From contig NZ_JABCRE010000003.1 of assembly GCF_012972675.1 (NCBI RefSeq), positions 744,001 through 808,000 on the forward strand: DNA of 64,000 nucleotides, given 5' to 3'. The notes beneath the pieces were generated by a model. It did no database searches. It saw only the letters and a list, made by a program, of their open reading frames with translations, and was not told the origin of the DNA. The translations under genes were made by a program, and so were the position numbers. Source of the stretch: Pontixanthobacter rizhaonensis (GTDB taxonomy: Bacteria > Pseudomonadota > Alphaproteobacteria > Sphingomonadales > Sphingomonadaceae). This document shows, piece after piece, positions 63,831 to 64,000 of this stretch; position 1 is the stretch's first letter, and each line of letters begins with the position of its first letter.

Positions 63831-64000
63831 CTAGCGCCTGTCGCGCAGCTGCTCAAGCTCGGCGCGGGCTTGCAAGCCAATATCTTGCGCGCGTATCCAA
63901 TCGGGCGACCCTTCCGGCAGGCCCGCTTCCGCCACCTGCGCGCTACGGATCGCCAAGTCATATTGCCGCCGCATAATCTGCTGTTCTGCGCTGGCCAGCC
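63831..64000 (-). CDS. 3' end of a gene entering from the right edge, helical tail
   Basis: About 56 residues of an open frame end with TAG at 63831-63833, ten bases before the DsbA-like start. The visible text (RRQYDLAIRSAQVAEAGLPE, then GSPDWIRAQDIGLQARAEL) is helical and resembles the TPR-type C-terminus of M48/BepA-like periplasmic proteases, which often precede dsbA-like genes in this order. The upstream part lies outside the window, so the family is uncertain. Confidence 0.5.
   Translation of the reverse strand, partial: LASAEQQIMRRQYDLAIRSAQVAEAGLPEGSPDWIRAQDIGLQARAELEQLRDRR

Overview
The window looks like an origin-proximal piece of an alphaproteobacterial chromosome, most likely order Sphingomonadales and probably family Erythrobacteraceae. 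I infer this from gene order (mnmG-parS-mnmE, rho-hemJ-hemE, then ppsR-maf-aroE-coaE-dnaQ), from families typical of that order (DUF6489, DUF1491, DUF2093, PopZ/DUF2497, UrcA, a ThiS-ThiG fusion) and from protein similarity recalled from memory. No database search was run, so the taxonomic call is an inference.

Region 1 to 8.4 kb: mostly leftward genes. These are a partial mnmG, a perfect 16-bp parS site, mnmE, a small DUF6489 gene, a rightward glutamate-synthase-like/NTF2-like pair, a BLUF blue-light sensor, rho, hemJ and hemE. Region 8.39 to 8.73 kb is the divergent hemE/ppsR gap. It carries an A+T-rich block followed by DnaA-box-like 9-mers and is the best candidate for the chromosome origin, because Caulobacter oriC lies at the same gene junction. 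Gene orientation flips here: a run of ten rightward genes follows (ppsR, maf, aroE, coaE, dnaQ, hpf, ptsN, thioesterase, DUF1491, cell wall hydrolase).

Region 15 to 37 kb: DNA repair and iron-sulfur genes (xth, erpA), a CBS protein, a ferredoxin coupled to an S9 peptidase, a PopZ-like polar protein, tolC with a shortened PIMT-like gene, fumarase, a LytS/LytTR two-component pair, ribosomal L13/S9, heme A synthase, a ThiS-ThiG fusion, an acyl-CoA ligase, gamma-glutamyltransferase and pyrD. Between pyrD and a DUF885 lipoprotein lies a terminator with no rightward gene in front of it, which suggests a small RNA.

Region 39.5 to 46.2 kb: a complete SUF iron-sulfur assembly operon (Rrf2 regulator, sufB, a secreted unknown, a DUF559 nuclease-like protein, sufC, sufD, sufS, a DUF59 protein, sufA) with a perfect inverted repeat just upstream that could be the autoregulatory operator.

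Region 46 to 64 kb: an internally duplicated unknown protein, a lipoprotein/EI24 pair, adenosine kinase, a short repeat cluster, an unusual 12-residue-repeat membrane protein, purD and xseA with overlapping divergent start codons, an M23 lipoprotein peptidase, a phytase-like esterase, rpmB, tadA, RNase T2, nadC, a second LytS/LytTR pair, an HD-domain protein with oxygenase-like features, an M48 peptidase, a DsbA-like protein and the tail of one more gene.

No tRNA, rRNA, CRISPR array, insertion sequence, integrase or prophage gene was seen. The most unusual items are the parS/oriC/PopZ set, the candidate small RNA, the SUF operator and its two inserted genes, the 12-residue repeat protein, the HD oxygenase-like protein and the CATG start overlap.
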